Of a stretch of 14,823 nt of DNA, positions 1-6,968 are shown one piece after another. Location of the stretch: contig CADBMG010000061.1 of NCBI GenBank assembly GCA_902795745.1, forward strand, positions 1 to 14,823. The letters run 5' to 3'. The position numbers were made by a program, and so were the translations under genes. The stretch comes from an uncultured Pseudomonadota bacterium (GTDB taxonomy: Bacteria > Pseudomonadota > Alphaproteobacteria > RF32 > CAG-239). Every line of letters starts with the position of its first letter. Position 1 is the stretch's first letter. Under the pieces are notes generated by a model, which saw only the letters and a list, made by a program, of their open reading frames with translations, was not told where the DNA came from and ran no database searches.

Positions 1-2
1 AA

Positions 3-2129
3 AAACGTGCTATTTCATTGGCTGACATAAAGCCCTTTGTTTTTCCGCAAGGCACGGCGGATATCAAAAGGAAAAACTATGCGCGCCAAAATACTAAGCA
101 TAAATTTGTTTCGGTTTTTGCCTCATTCTCCGGCGACGGCAAAATTGCCGATTATGTAGTGTATTTGCTCAAACATCTGCACAAAATCAGTGATTATATT
201 ATTTTTGTAGCTGACAATCCGCTATATAAAAGAGAGTTGAACAAAATCAAACCATATTGTAACGTTTGCCTGTGTGAACGCCATGAAGAATACGATTTCG
301 GCTCATATAAACGCGGTTATCAATACTTAATCGATAATAATATTCTGCAAAAAAATGACAACTTGTTATTTTTTAATGATGCCAACTACGGACCTATTTA
401 TCCGCTTGAAAACGTGATAAAAGATTTTAAGCAAAAGAACTGCGATTTTTACGGATTGTCAATCTCACGCGCGCCGAAACGGCACTTGCAGAGCTTTTTC
501 TATATTTTCAAGCCCCGAGTGTATAAATCAACGGCATTCAAAACTTTTTTGCAAGGAGTAAAAAAAGAGCTCAGCTCCGCCAATGTGGTTTATAAATACG
601 AGATGAATTTTACCGAAGTTCTGCATGATGCCGGATTTAGTTACGATTCATACGTAGATGACAAACGGCTTTTGCCGGCGCAGAAAAATATCATTCCGAC
701 CAAATGGGGCCTTACTTTGATGCGCGATTTTAACTACCCATTGGTAAAAATTAAAGCTCTGCAAGGCTCTTCAATGGAAAATCCGGAAGAAATTTTGGAA
801 TACATTCGCCAGGAAAATAAGGAACTTTATGATATTATTGAACCGCATATCAGTGAAAAATTAGCAAAATTAAAGCGGCGTAAAGCTAATAAAGTAAGTC
901 CTTACACCCTGCATGAAAAATACGATGCGACGCTTGCGACTCTCAAACAAAAAATTGCCCATGGGCAAAAAATAAGAGTCATATTCTTGGTAAATATCAG
1001 CAGTATGTTTTCGGCAGAAAATGTGATGAATCTGTTGCAAAAAGACAATTTATTTGCGGTAGAATTATACGTTATTCCGGACATTCGTTTCGGTGATGAA
1101 AAAATGTCTGAAATGATAAATGCCACATACAATGAATTAAAGAAAAAATACGACTTTGCAAAAATGGCGGTGGAATTTGATGAACAGGGACAAATCTGTA
1201 AATGGAATAATGTGGTAGAAGGTGCAGATATTGTATTCTATCCTTCGCCTTATGATTTATCCTATTCTCTTTACAATCCTTATTATGCGGCACAAAACGG
1301 CATTTTATCAGTGCAACTGGATTACGGATTTTACCGTTCAAAATATGACCGTTTCATTTATCAATTAGATAACTATAATAACTTTTGGCGCACATATATT
1401 GAAACCGAACTTAATTATGACGAATATGCCGAGTATGGGCGTTGTAATGCGAGCAATGCCGTAGTCACTGGTTATGCCAAAATGGATAAATTAGTGCAAT
1501 ATAAACAAAAAAGATACGGCAAAAATCGGCGCAAGACCATAATGATTGCGCCGCACCACAGCGTTGACGGCGGTACTAACAGTTCACTTTCGTTATCCAA
1601 TTTTATACGTTATGCAGATTTGTTTTTGGAATTGCCGCAAAGGTATCCGAATATAGATTTTATTTTCCGACCGCACCCGATGTTATTCACCATTTTGAGT
1701 TGGGATCGCCATTGGGGTAAAGAAAAAGTGCAAGAGTACATTGCTAAGATGAAACTTCATCCAAACGTTATATACAGTGACGGTGGAGATTATCTGGAGC
1801 AATTTGTACAATCCGACGGCATAATTCAAGATTGCGGTTCATATTTGGTTGAATATCTTTATACGAAGAAACCGGCATGTTATATGCTGAAAACTCCGGA
1901 AGATATTGATGCCAAATTTGCCGAACTGGGCAAACGTTGTTTAGAGCAGTATTATATTGCCTATAATGAACAGGATATTATAGATTACATCGATAATGTT
2001 ATTATAGGCGGTGATGATCCTAAGAAATTATCGCGCAAAAAATTTGCTGAGGAAGTGGTAATGCTTAACTATCCGCATGCTTCGGAAAAAATTGTGGCGG
2101 AAATAAAAAAAGAATTGATGGAGAAGTAA
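3..2129 (+). CDS. RgpF-like / CDP-glycerol glycerophosphotransferase-like two-domain transferase (5' partial)
   Basis: The frame is open to the window edge with in-frame codons before the first possible start (TTG at 18), so the true N-terminus lies outside. Residues are counted from that TTG. About 30-275 resemble the rhamnan-synthesis protein F (RgpF) family, with DFGSYKRGYQYL at 93-104 and FFNDANYGP at 118-126. About 317-700 resemble the CDP-glycerol:polyglycerophosphate glycerophosphotransferase family, with RPHP at 551-554 and a D-C-G-S-Y-L-V-E-Y stretch from 605 followed by KKP. The second domain is expected to move glycerol phosphate from CDP-glycerol onto a glycan acceptor at the cytoplasmic face of the inner membrane; the first probably works on the glycan chain. 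The gene for CDP-glycerol synthesis starts one base downstream, which strongly supports the donor assignment. The acceptor is unknown. Family placement is confident; exact reaction is inferred. Confidence 0.8.
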   Translation, partial: KRAISLADIKPFVFPQGTADIKRKNYARQNTKHKFVSVFASFSGDGKIADYVVYLLKHLHKISDYIIFVADNPLYKRELNKIKPYCNVCLCERHEEYDFGSYKRGYQYLIDNNILQKNDNLLFFNDANYGPIYPLENVIKDFKQKNCDFYGLSISRAPKRHLQSFFYIFKPRVYKSTAFKTFLQGVKKELSSANVVYKYEMNFTEVLHDAGFSYDSYVDDKRLLPAQKNIIPTKWGLTLMRDFNYPLVKIKALQGSSMENPEEILEYIRQENKELYDIIEPHISEKLAKLKRRKANKVSPYTLHEKYDATLATLKQKIAHGQKIRVIFLVNISSMFSAENVMNLLQKDNLFAVELYVIPDIRFGDEKMSEMINATYNELKKKYDFAKMAVEFDEQGQICKWNNVVEGADIVFYPSPYDLSYSLYNPYYAAQNGILSVQLDYGFYRSKYDRFIYQLDNYNNFWRTYIETELNYDEYAEYGRCNASNAVVTGYAKMDKLVQYKQKRYGKNRRKTIMIAPHHSVDGGTNSSLSLSNFIRYADLFLELPQRYPNIDFIFRPHPMLFTILSWDRHWGKEKVQEYIAKMKLHPNVIYSDGGDYLEQFVQSDGIIQDCGSYLVEYLYTKKPACYMLKTPEDIDAKFAELGKRCLEQYYIAYNEQDIIDYIDNVIIGGDDPKKLSRKKFAEEVVMLNYPHASEKIVAEIKKELMEK

Positions 2130-2130
2130 A

Positions 2131-2520
2131 ATGAAAAGGGTGATAACATACGGAACTTTTGACGTTTTGCACTATGGTCATATCAATTTGTTGAAGCGGG
2201 CTCGCGCTTTGGGAGATTACCTTATTGTTGTTCTTTCAAGTGATGAGTTTAATAAAATAAAAAATAAAGAATCTTACTACACCTACGAACAACGCAAAAT
2301 GATATTGGAAGCCTGCCGTTATGTCGATTTGGTTGTGCCGGAAAACAGCTGGGAACAAAAAATTGATGATGTAAAAAAATATCAAGCAGACATTTTTGTT
2401 ATGGGCGATGATTGGAAAGGCAAGTTTGACTTTTTGAAAGATTACTGCAAAGTAGTTTATTTGCCGCGAACACCTGACGTTTGTTCCACCAAAACCAAAG
2501 AATATTTAAATACTAAATAA
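2131..2520 (+). CDS. tagD: Glycerol-3-phosphate cytidylyltransferase (TagD/TarD type)
   Basis: The enzyme joins CTP and sn-glycerol 3-phosphate to give CDP-glycerol and pyrophosphate in the cytoplasm. The 129-residue protein has the same length as Bacillus subtilis TagD and matches it closely along its length as I recall that sequence. It carries the nucleotidyltransferase signature TYGTFDVLHYGH near the N-terminus, with the HxGH histidines at 14 and 17. The mid-protein motif FVMGDDWKGKFDFL and the C-terminal RTPDVCSTKTK (TagD has RTEGISTTK) are also present. The ATG follows the upstream stop by one base, and GGAG at 2120-2123 gives a 7-nt Shine-Dalgarno spacing. It presumably feeds the glycerophosphotransferase domain of the preceding gene. 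A teichoic-acid-type enzyme is notable in a genome that otherwise looks Gram-negative. Confidence 0.93.
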   Translation: MKRVITYGTFDVLHYGHINLLKRARALGDYLIVVLSSDEFNKIKNKESYYTYEQRKMILEACRYVDLVVPENSWEQKIDDVKKYQADIFVMGDDWKGKFDFLKDYCKVVYLPRTPDVCSTKTKEYLNTK

Positions 2521-2532
2521 AGGTTGAAACGC

Positions 2533-3573
2533 ATGAACAGTTTTTTCGCAAAATTATGTACGCACTTCATTAAGAGTAAGGAAAAAAGAACCTTTATTGA
2601 AGAGTTGTTATCAGACAAAAAGAAGTATAACGAAACCAGAGCAATGTTATCTATGGTGGAAAAAGACATTCCGTTTTACAATAAAAAACCGGAAGACTAT
2701 AAGGTCATAATGTTGCTGTTGGTAAAGGATGAAGAAGACATTATTGAAAACAATCTTATCTTCCACAAAAATATGGGAGTTGACGGCTTTATTGTTACCG
2801 ATAACAACTCAACCGACGGAACTTTGGATATATTGCAAAAATACAAAGACAAAGGTTGGATATTGGAAATTATTCGTGAACCGGGAAAGCTCTTTTTGCA
2901 AGCGGAATGGGTTAATCAAATGGCTGTACTTGCTCGCGATAATTACGGAGCAGATTGGATTATAAGTGCCGACGCCGATGAGTTTTTCTATGCAAATTCT
3001 CATAACATTAAACAAGATTTGTATGAGAACCGTTTTGCCAATGCGTTAAAAGTCAACATAAAAAATTCTTTTCCTCTTGAAACCGATGCAGACTATATAG
3101 AAGGAAAATATTTCATGAGCCGACGCTTAACCTCAACTGAGTTGGATAAAATATCGGCATCTGTCGGCGGAATATATCAGACAAACCCCAAAACCATTGT
3201 TGCCGCACAAGCCTTTTGGTCATATAGGTACGGTAACCATGATGCTACGGTTTATAATCGAAAAACCGCGAATATATCCAACATCGAGATTTTTCACTAT
3301 GCTGTTCGTAATTTGAAACACTTTGAGAAAAAAATAAAAAACGGTGGAGAAGCATTACTAGAACATCCGGACAAACAAATCGGGACGCATTGGCGTATAT
3401 GGTATGAAAAGTATTATCTTACCGGAAAAATAGCTGATTTATATAATCTGCTGTATAGTCCGAACAAGTTGCAGTTTATGCTTGATAGCGGCTATATCTC
3501 GGTTGACACTCGCGTCAGAGATTTTATGCAGGAAATTAAAGCCGCCGAAAACGATAAAACTTGCGATTTATAA
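2533..3573 (+). CDS. GT2/GT92-like glycosyltransferase
   Basis: A probable cytoplasmic glycosyltransferase of the Glyco_tranf_2_4 / GT92-like group, 346 aa. The family core is visible: VKDEEDIIENNL at 64-75, the nucleotide-binding TDNNSTDGT at 89-97, a DxD-type metal/nucleotide-sugar motif DADE at 147-150, and a C-terminal IFHYAVRNLKHFEKK segment at 253-267 typical of this group. The ATG at 2533 is preferred over the in-frame TTG at 2524, because AAAGG at 2519-2523 sits 9 nt before the ATG and overlaps the TTG context. The gene starts 12 nt after tagD and is likely co-transcribed with the two upstream genes, so it probably adds a sugar to the same surface glycan. Sugar donor and linkage cannot be read from the sequence. 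Confidence 0.82.
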   Translation: MNSFFAKLCTHFIKSKEKRTFIEELLSDKKKYNETRAMLSMVEKDIPFYNKKPEDYKVIMLLLVKDEEDIIENNLIFHKNMGVDGFIVTDNNSTDGTLDILQKYKDKGWILEIIREPGKLFLQAEWVNQMAVLARDNYGADWIISADADEFFYANSHNIKQDLYENRFANALKVNIKNSFPLETDADYIEGKYFMSRRLTSTELDKISASVGGIYQTNPKTIVAAQAFWSYRYGNHDATVYNRKTANISNIEIFHYAVRNLKHFEKKIKNGGEALLEHPDKQIGTHWRIWYEKYYLTGKIADLYNLLYSPNKLQFMLDSGYISVDTRVRDFMQEIKAAENDKTCDL

Positions 3574-3663
3574 CCGATGTTTCTTTTATTTATAACCTCT
3601 GCAAATGCTTTCTGACATGCATATATTTCTTTTCGTTCAAACGCTAATGAAAGGAGAAAAGAA

Positions 3664-4137
3664 ATGGCACATGAGCAAACAGATGAACTTAACACTTATT
3701 TGGCAAACTTAAATGTAATGAGCGCAAATGTGCGCAATATGCATTGGAACGCCGTCGGTCCTTATTTTGCGGCATTACACTGTGCAACCGAAAAAGTTTA
3801 TAAGGAATTGCAAAAGCAAATTGACGAAGTTGCGGAATTAATGAAAATCCATAAAATGCAACCTTTGACAAAGATGTCCGATTATTTGAATGCGACAACT
3901 TTGGAAGAACTTAAAGATAAAGAATTCAATGAGCATGAAATTATTGATAACATTGTGGCTGATGGCAGCGAATTGATGAAACAAGCGCGTGAAATTCGTG
4001 ATAATGCCGATGACGAAGATGATTTTATGATTGTTAATAAATTCGAAGAATATTTATGCTGTTACGCCAAAATGGAATGGATGGTACGAGCAATGCACGT
4101 AGATGAAAATCCTACCGATGATGATGAAGATGATTAA
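3664..4137 (+). CDS. dps: Dps-family ferritin-like protein (iron-storage/peroxide-protection)
   Basis: Dps proteins form 12-subunit shells that oxidise and store Fe(II), consuming peroxide. In this 157-aa protein the whole inter-subunit ferroxidase set of E. coli Dps (H51, H63, D67, D78, E82) is matched with exact spacing by H27, H39, E43, D54 and E58, within the family block NMHWNAVGPYFAALH. The N-terminus is short, without the Lys-rich tail that binds DNA in E. coli, and the protein ends in a strongly acidic tail (DDDEDD), so DNA binding seems unlikely. The start is supported by AAAGGAG at 3650-3656. The 90-nt upstream gap has only a weak promoter candidate (TATATT at 3622-3627 with a poor -35, CTGCAA, at 3599-3604), so co-transcription with the glycan genes is not excluded. 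A strong terminator follows. Confidence 0.9.
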   Translation: MAHEQTDELNTYLANLNVMSANVRNMHWNAVGPYFAALHCATEKVYKELQKQIDEVAELMKIHKMQPLTKMSDYLNATTLEELKDKEFNEHEIIDNIVADGSELMKQAREIRDNADDEDDFMIVNKFEEYLCCYAKMEWMVRAMHVDENPTDDDEDD

Positions 4138-4153
4138 TTTCCATATAAACAAT

Positions 4154-4188
4154 AAAAAAGAAGCTTTCATGAGAAAGCTTCTTTTTTT
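4154..4188. terminator. Bidirectional Rho-independent terminator
   Basis: GAAGCTTTC (4160-4168) and GAAAGCTTC (4173-4181) form a perfect 9-bp stem around the loop ATGA. It is extended by six A:T pairs, with an A-run on the left and a T-run on the right, so it ends transcripts in both directions. It serves dps on the plus strand and the MYG1-family gene on the minus strand, whose stop codon shares its last base. Confidence 0.9.
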
Positions 4189-5045
4189 CAAAGGCTCCGG
4201 AGACAAATCTCCTTTACGCCCTCAAGAGTGTCCATCGTTCCGGTAAAACCGTCAGGATGGGTAAATGTTCCGGAGTAACCGGTAACATTTTTGAGCTTTT
4301 CTCCCTTCAAGCCGCGAAGGTTGGGCTTCAACAGATGGTTGTTAAAGCTGAGGAATGAATATCCTCGCTTCCCCACCGGAATGATGGCAAAAGCCAGATT
4401 TTTGTGGAAAGGCGGCCACAACGTCAGACGCTTGTTCAGGACGAGAATTTGTCCGTCGCACAGGCTCTCAACGATTGCCTCTGGGAGCTCCTCCTCTGCC
4501 TTGATGATACCTTCTACCGTAACCAAACAGCGCTCAAAAATTATTTCGGCCACAGCAACGGCTTTTTCAAAGGCTTCGTTCAGATCCGCCTCTTCTCCGT
4601 ATGCCGGCAAAAACGGCTGAATGGCAAAGCCGATGGAAGAATACTTCGGATGCGGCTTTCCGGTGTTGTCCTGATGCTCAAGACCAAGGATATACTTATC
4701 CTTAAACACACTATAAAACGCATCGTCCATACACCAATGGCACATAAGTCCAATGGCCGCGTGGCGAATTCCCTCCGGTTGCTCCATCCGTTCATCTTTC
4801 TGATGATGGTCGAAGTCAAGGGACATCTCGTCATAGCGTCCGCCCACGTCAGCGCGCAGGTTAACCGCCTGTAAAAGCTGAGGATTGCGGGTGCGGTAGA
4901 CTTTTAACTCAAAGTCGCACACTTTTGCCAACTTCCGCATCAACGCGACGCAGAATACGTCATCTGCATGAAACATACCGTCGTGGACAGCCATGTTCAG
5001 AGCGTGATTCCGGCTGAGTTGCCGAAGAATTTCTTTTTTGAACAT
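4188..5045 (-). CDS. MYG1/UPF0160 family metal-dependent hydrolase (DHH-like)
   Basis: A member of the MYG1 (UPF0160) family of DHH-type phosphoesterase-like metal-dependent hydrolases; eukaryotic MYG1 is described as a 3'-5' RNA exonuclease. The bacterial role is not established. In the 285-aa protein the metal-site motifs are present: HDGMFHADDV at 21-30, DVGGRYDEMS at 66-75 and DFDHHQ at 77-82, plus the later GLEHQDN at 121-127. The ATG at 5045 has no clear Shine-Dalgarno; an internal Met at residue 18, just before the first motif, is an alternative start also without one. Base composition is distinctive: hand counts give 30/60, 35/60 and 36/60 G+C at 4201-4260, 4441-4500 and 4801-4860, against 17/60 at 3901-3960 and 18/60 at 7681-7740. 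This suggests acquisition by transfer. The gene stands alone, from its own promoter to the shared terminator. Confidence 0.85.
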   Translation of the reverse strand: MFKKEILRQLSRNHALNMAVHDGMFHADDVFCVALMRKLAKVCDFELKVYRTRNPQLLQAVNLRADVGGRYDEMSLDFDHHQKDERMEQPEGIRHAAIGLMCHWCMDDAFYSVFKDKYILGLEHQDNTGKPHPKYSSIGFAIQPFLPAYGEEADLNEAFEKAVAVAEIIFERCLVTVEGIIKAEEELPEAIVESLCDGQILVLNKRLTLWPPFHKNLAFAIIPVGKRGYSFLSFNNHLLKPNLRGLKGEKLKNVTGYSGTFTHPDGFTGTMDTLEGVKEICLRSL

Positions 5046-5205
5046 ATTTTTCGAATTTGTGGGACAATTTAATAAACGCCGCCCCGTTACGCGGACAAAA
5101 ATTACCAGATTAAAGTATTTTGCTTAATATCGGTTCAGAGCCTACAAATGCTTGAAATTCGATACATAAATCAACTATAAACCCTATCTGCAATAATTTT
5201 CATTT
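5046..5205 (-). promoter_or_regulatory. Possible long 5' leader of the MYG1-family gene
   Basis: If transcription starts just after the leftward -10 element, about 160 nt of untranslated RNA precede the MYG1 ATG. Most of it is AT-rich, but it contains an abrupt GC-rich block (CCGCGTAACGGGGCGGCG on the minus strand, about 5076-5095). That block could pair only weakly (CCGC with GCGG). I do not recognise a known riboswitch class and see no convincing encoded peptide. The rest of the 290-bp divergent region holds the two promoters listed separately. Confidence 0.3.
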
Positions 5206-5211
5206 AGACAG

Positions 5212-5241
5212 AATATAGCACAAAAAAGAAAACACTGTCAA
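5212..5241 (-). promoter_or_regulatory. Sigma-70-type promoter for the MYG1-family gene
   Basis: On the minus strand a perfect -35 TTGACA (5241-5236) is followed after 18 nt by TATATT (5217-5212), five of six bases of the -10 consensus. It points at the MYG1-family gene, about 165 nt away. No other leftward gene starts nearby. Confidence 0.6.
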
Positions 5242-5269
5242 GTTGATTTTCAAATTAAATAAAAAAATA

Positions 5270-5298
5270 TTGACGTAGGGCTTTTAGTTTGTTAGAAC
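5270..5298 (+). promoter_or_regulatory. Sigma-70-type promoter for marC
   Basis: TTGACG (5270-5275, five of six) and TAGAAC (5293-5298, four of six) are separated by the optimal 17 nt. The likely start lies about 30 nt before the marC ATG, giving a short leader that contains the ribosome binding site. The -35 elements of the two divergent promoters are only 28 bp apart, so they could influence one another. Confidence 0.5.
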
Positions 5299-5335
5299 GC
5301 GCAATAGTTATAAAATAGGTTTAGGGAGCAGAATA

Positions 5336-5950
5336 ATGTTAGCGGAAATATTCGGACAATTTGATTTTAAGCAATTTATCAGTGCTTTTGTGGTTTTGTT
5401 TGCTATTATCGATATTATCGGCACTCTGCCGATTGTGATTAACCTACAACACAACGGCCGAATTATAAGCGCATCACGTGCCAGCATAATTTCACTTATC
5501 TTGTTTGTCGGTTTTATGTATGCCGGTAAAGCCTTTTTAAGTTTATTCAGCTTAGATGTATCGTCATTTGCCGTAGCCGGTTCGATTATTGTTTTCATCA
5601 TTGCCATGGAAATGGTGCTGGACATTGAAATTTTCCATCAGAATAATGCTGCCGGCAATGACGCGACATTCACACCGGTTGTATTTCCTTTGATAGCCGG
5701 TGCCGGATCATTTACCACTTTATTATCAATTCGTTCGCAATACACTGATTTCAACATCATTTTAGCAATTATTGCCAATGTAATCGTAGTTTATTGCGCA
5801 TTGAAAATGTCATCTAAACTCGAAAAAGTGCTTTCACCGGGAATTATTTGCATTTTCCAAAAAGCTTTCGGCATTATTTTACTCTCAATTGCCGTAAAAT
5901 TATTCATTTCAAACATAACAATTCTGGTTGCCGGCATTCAGCAATTATAA
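5336..5950 (+). CDS. marC: MarC-family (UPF0056) inner-membrane protein
   Basis: A 204-aa polytopic membrane protein of the MarC/UPF0056 family. Hydrophobic segments fall at about 12-36, 48-70, 75-95, 115-133, 140-157 and 170-192, giving the six membrane spans usual for the family, at its usual length. The family block around VVFPLIAGAGSFTTLLS (115-131) is clear, as is the first-helix AIIDIIGTLPIV (23-34). The family's function remains uncertain; E. coli MarC was named from the mar locus but is not an established drug transporter. AGGGAG at 5323-5328 lies 7 nt before the ATG. The gene is probably monocistronic, with its own promoter upstream, and runs convergently into rpoH with 22 nt between the two stop codons. 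Confidence 0.9.
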   Translation: MLAEIFGQFDFKQFISAFVVLFAIIDIIGTLPIVINLQHNGRIISASRASIISLILFVGFMYAGKAFLSLFSLDVSSFAVAGSIIVFIIAMEMVLDIEIFHQNNAAGNDATFTPVVFPLIAGAGSFTTLLSIRSQYTDFNIILAIIANVIVVYCALKMSSKLEKVLSPGIICIFQKAFGIILLSIAVKLFISNITILVAGIQQL

Positions 5951-5972
5951 GACAATAATTAGGTTTATACTT

Positions 5973-6851
5973 TCATTGCATAACTTCTATGGCTTTTGAT
6001 ATTTTACGAATGGAATTGAGTTCGATTTGCCGTACACGTTCTTTGGATATGTTATAAACGCGACTCAAATCTTCCAAGGTGGCATTTTGCTCCATCAGCC
6101 GCCGCTTGTATAAAATATCCTTTTCACGCGGATTTAAAACTCCGATAGCTTGGTTAAATAATTTACGGCGATAATCCAGCGTTTCACGATAAGCAAGACG
6201 CTCTTCCTGATTAGGTTTGGTGTCATAAATAAAATCAAGCCACTCTGTTGCGCCGTCACCGTCATTATTTTCGATTGTTGCGTTTAATGAGCCGTCATGT
6301 GCCTTTAAGCGCGTGTTCATTTCCATAACCTCTTGCACACTAACATCCAGTGACTTAGCTATATCTTGCAATACCTTTGATGACAACTCTCGATCATCAG
6401 TCAAATTGAGCTGATTTTTTATTTTGCGCAAATTGAAAAACAGCTTTTTTTGTGCTGCCGTAGTGCCGAGTTTAACCAATGACCACGAATTGAGGATATA
6501 TTTTTGGACCGAAGCCTTTATCCACCACAAAGCATAAGTTGAAAAGCGAAAACCTTTATCCGGCTCAAAACGGTCAATGGCATAAATCAGACCGATATTA
6601 CCTTCAGAAATCATTTCACTGAGAGGCAAACCATAACCTTTATATTGCGACACAACTTTGACAACCAATCGTAAATGTGAGGTAATTAAATGATACGCTA
6701 TTGTTTTATCGCCGGTTTTTTTATATTCCACTGCCAACTGATATTCTTCTTCTTGGCTAAGCAGCGGATATTTGCGAATGCTTTGTAAGTAGCGCGCCAT
6801 ATTAAGTTCCGGCGAAAAATCCAGTCCGATAAGAGAAGTCCCGTTTTCCAT
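5973..6851 (-). CDS. rpoH: RNA polymerase heat-shock sigma factor RpoH (sigma-32)
   Basis: RpoH directs RNA polymerase to heat-shock and proteostasis promoters. The 292-aa protein has the family's normal length. Region 2 spans about 50-120 and includes the core-binding and -10 recognition stretch ending in RFSTYALWWIKASVQ. The diagnostic RpoH box QKKLFFNLRK lies at 134-143 and distinguishes it from RpoD and RpoS. Region 4 ends with a helix-turn-helix, TLEDLSRVYNISKERVRQIE, at 258-277. A near-perfect Shine-Dalgarno AAGGAGG (6864-6858) is 6 nt from the ATG. The gene lies 117 nt downstream of the pilus operon on the same strand, with a candidate promoter in the gap. Whether this is the only RpoH in the genome cannot be seen; some alphaproteobacteria carry two. 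Confidence 0.95.
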   Translation of the reverse strand: MENGTSLIGLDFSPELNMARYLQSIRKYPLLSQEEEYQLAVEYKKTGDKTIAYHLITSHLRLVVKVVSQYKGYGLPLSEMISEGNIGLIYAIDRFEPDKGFRFSTYALWWIKASVQKYILNSWSLVKLGTTAAQKKLFFNLRKIKNQLNLTDDRELSSKVLQDIAKSLDVSVQEVMEMNTRLKAHDGSLNATIENNDGDGATEWLDFIYDTKPNQEERLAYRETLDYRRKLFNQAIGVLNPREKDILYKRRLMEQNATLEDLSRVYNISKERVRQIELNSIRKISKAIEVMQ

Positions 6852-6888
6852 GAGTATCCTCCTTATTATTTGACCGGATTTAATTTTA

Positions 6889-6916
6889 GTTATGACAAAG
6901 CATAAATCAATATCAA
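6889..6916 (-). promoter_or_regulatory. Candidate rpoH promoter
   Basis: On the minus strand TTGATA (6916-6911, five of six) is followed after 16 nt by CATAAC (6894-6889, four of six), placing transcription start about 30 nt before the rpoH ATG. The gap is very AT-rich, so chance matches are likely. No clear sigma-32-type promoter in the rpoH direction was recognised. Confidence 0.35.
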
Positions 6917-6968
6917 CTTTGGTTAAAAAGCCATATAAAATAATATTTCTTTATAAAAATGCCGAATT

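Noticed and set aside
18..20. TTG at 18 as the start of the first gene
   Set aside because: The same frame stays open to the window edge with no stop before it and no ribosome binding site, so the gene is simply cut by the boundary.
4291..4874. Two plus-strand open frames (109 and 156 aa) antisense to the MYG1-family gene
   Set aside because: They lie wholly opposite a gene with clear family motifs, have no recognisable domain, and their openness is explained by the higher GC content there.
5046..5335. Possible tRNA, riboswitch or small coding gene in the divergent intergenic region
   Set aside because: No cloverleaf, known riboswitch core or open frame with a ribosome binding site was found; only promoters and an unexplained GC-rich block are supported.
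5943..5960. Inverted repeat AATTAT/ATAATT between the marC and rpoH stops as a terminator
   Set aside because: The stem is six A/T pairs only and is not followed by a T-run in either direction; too weak to call.
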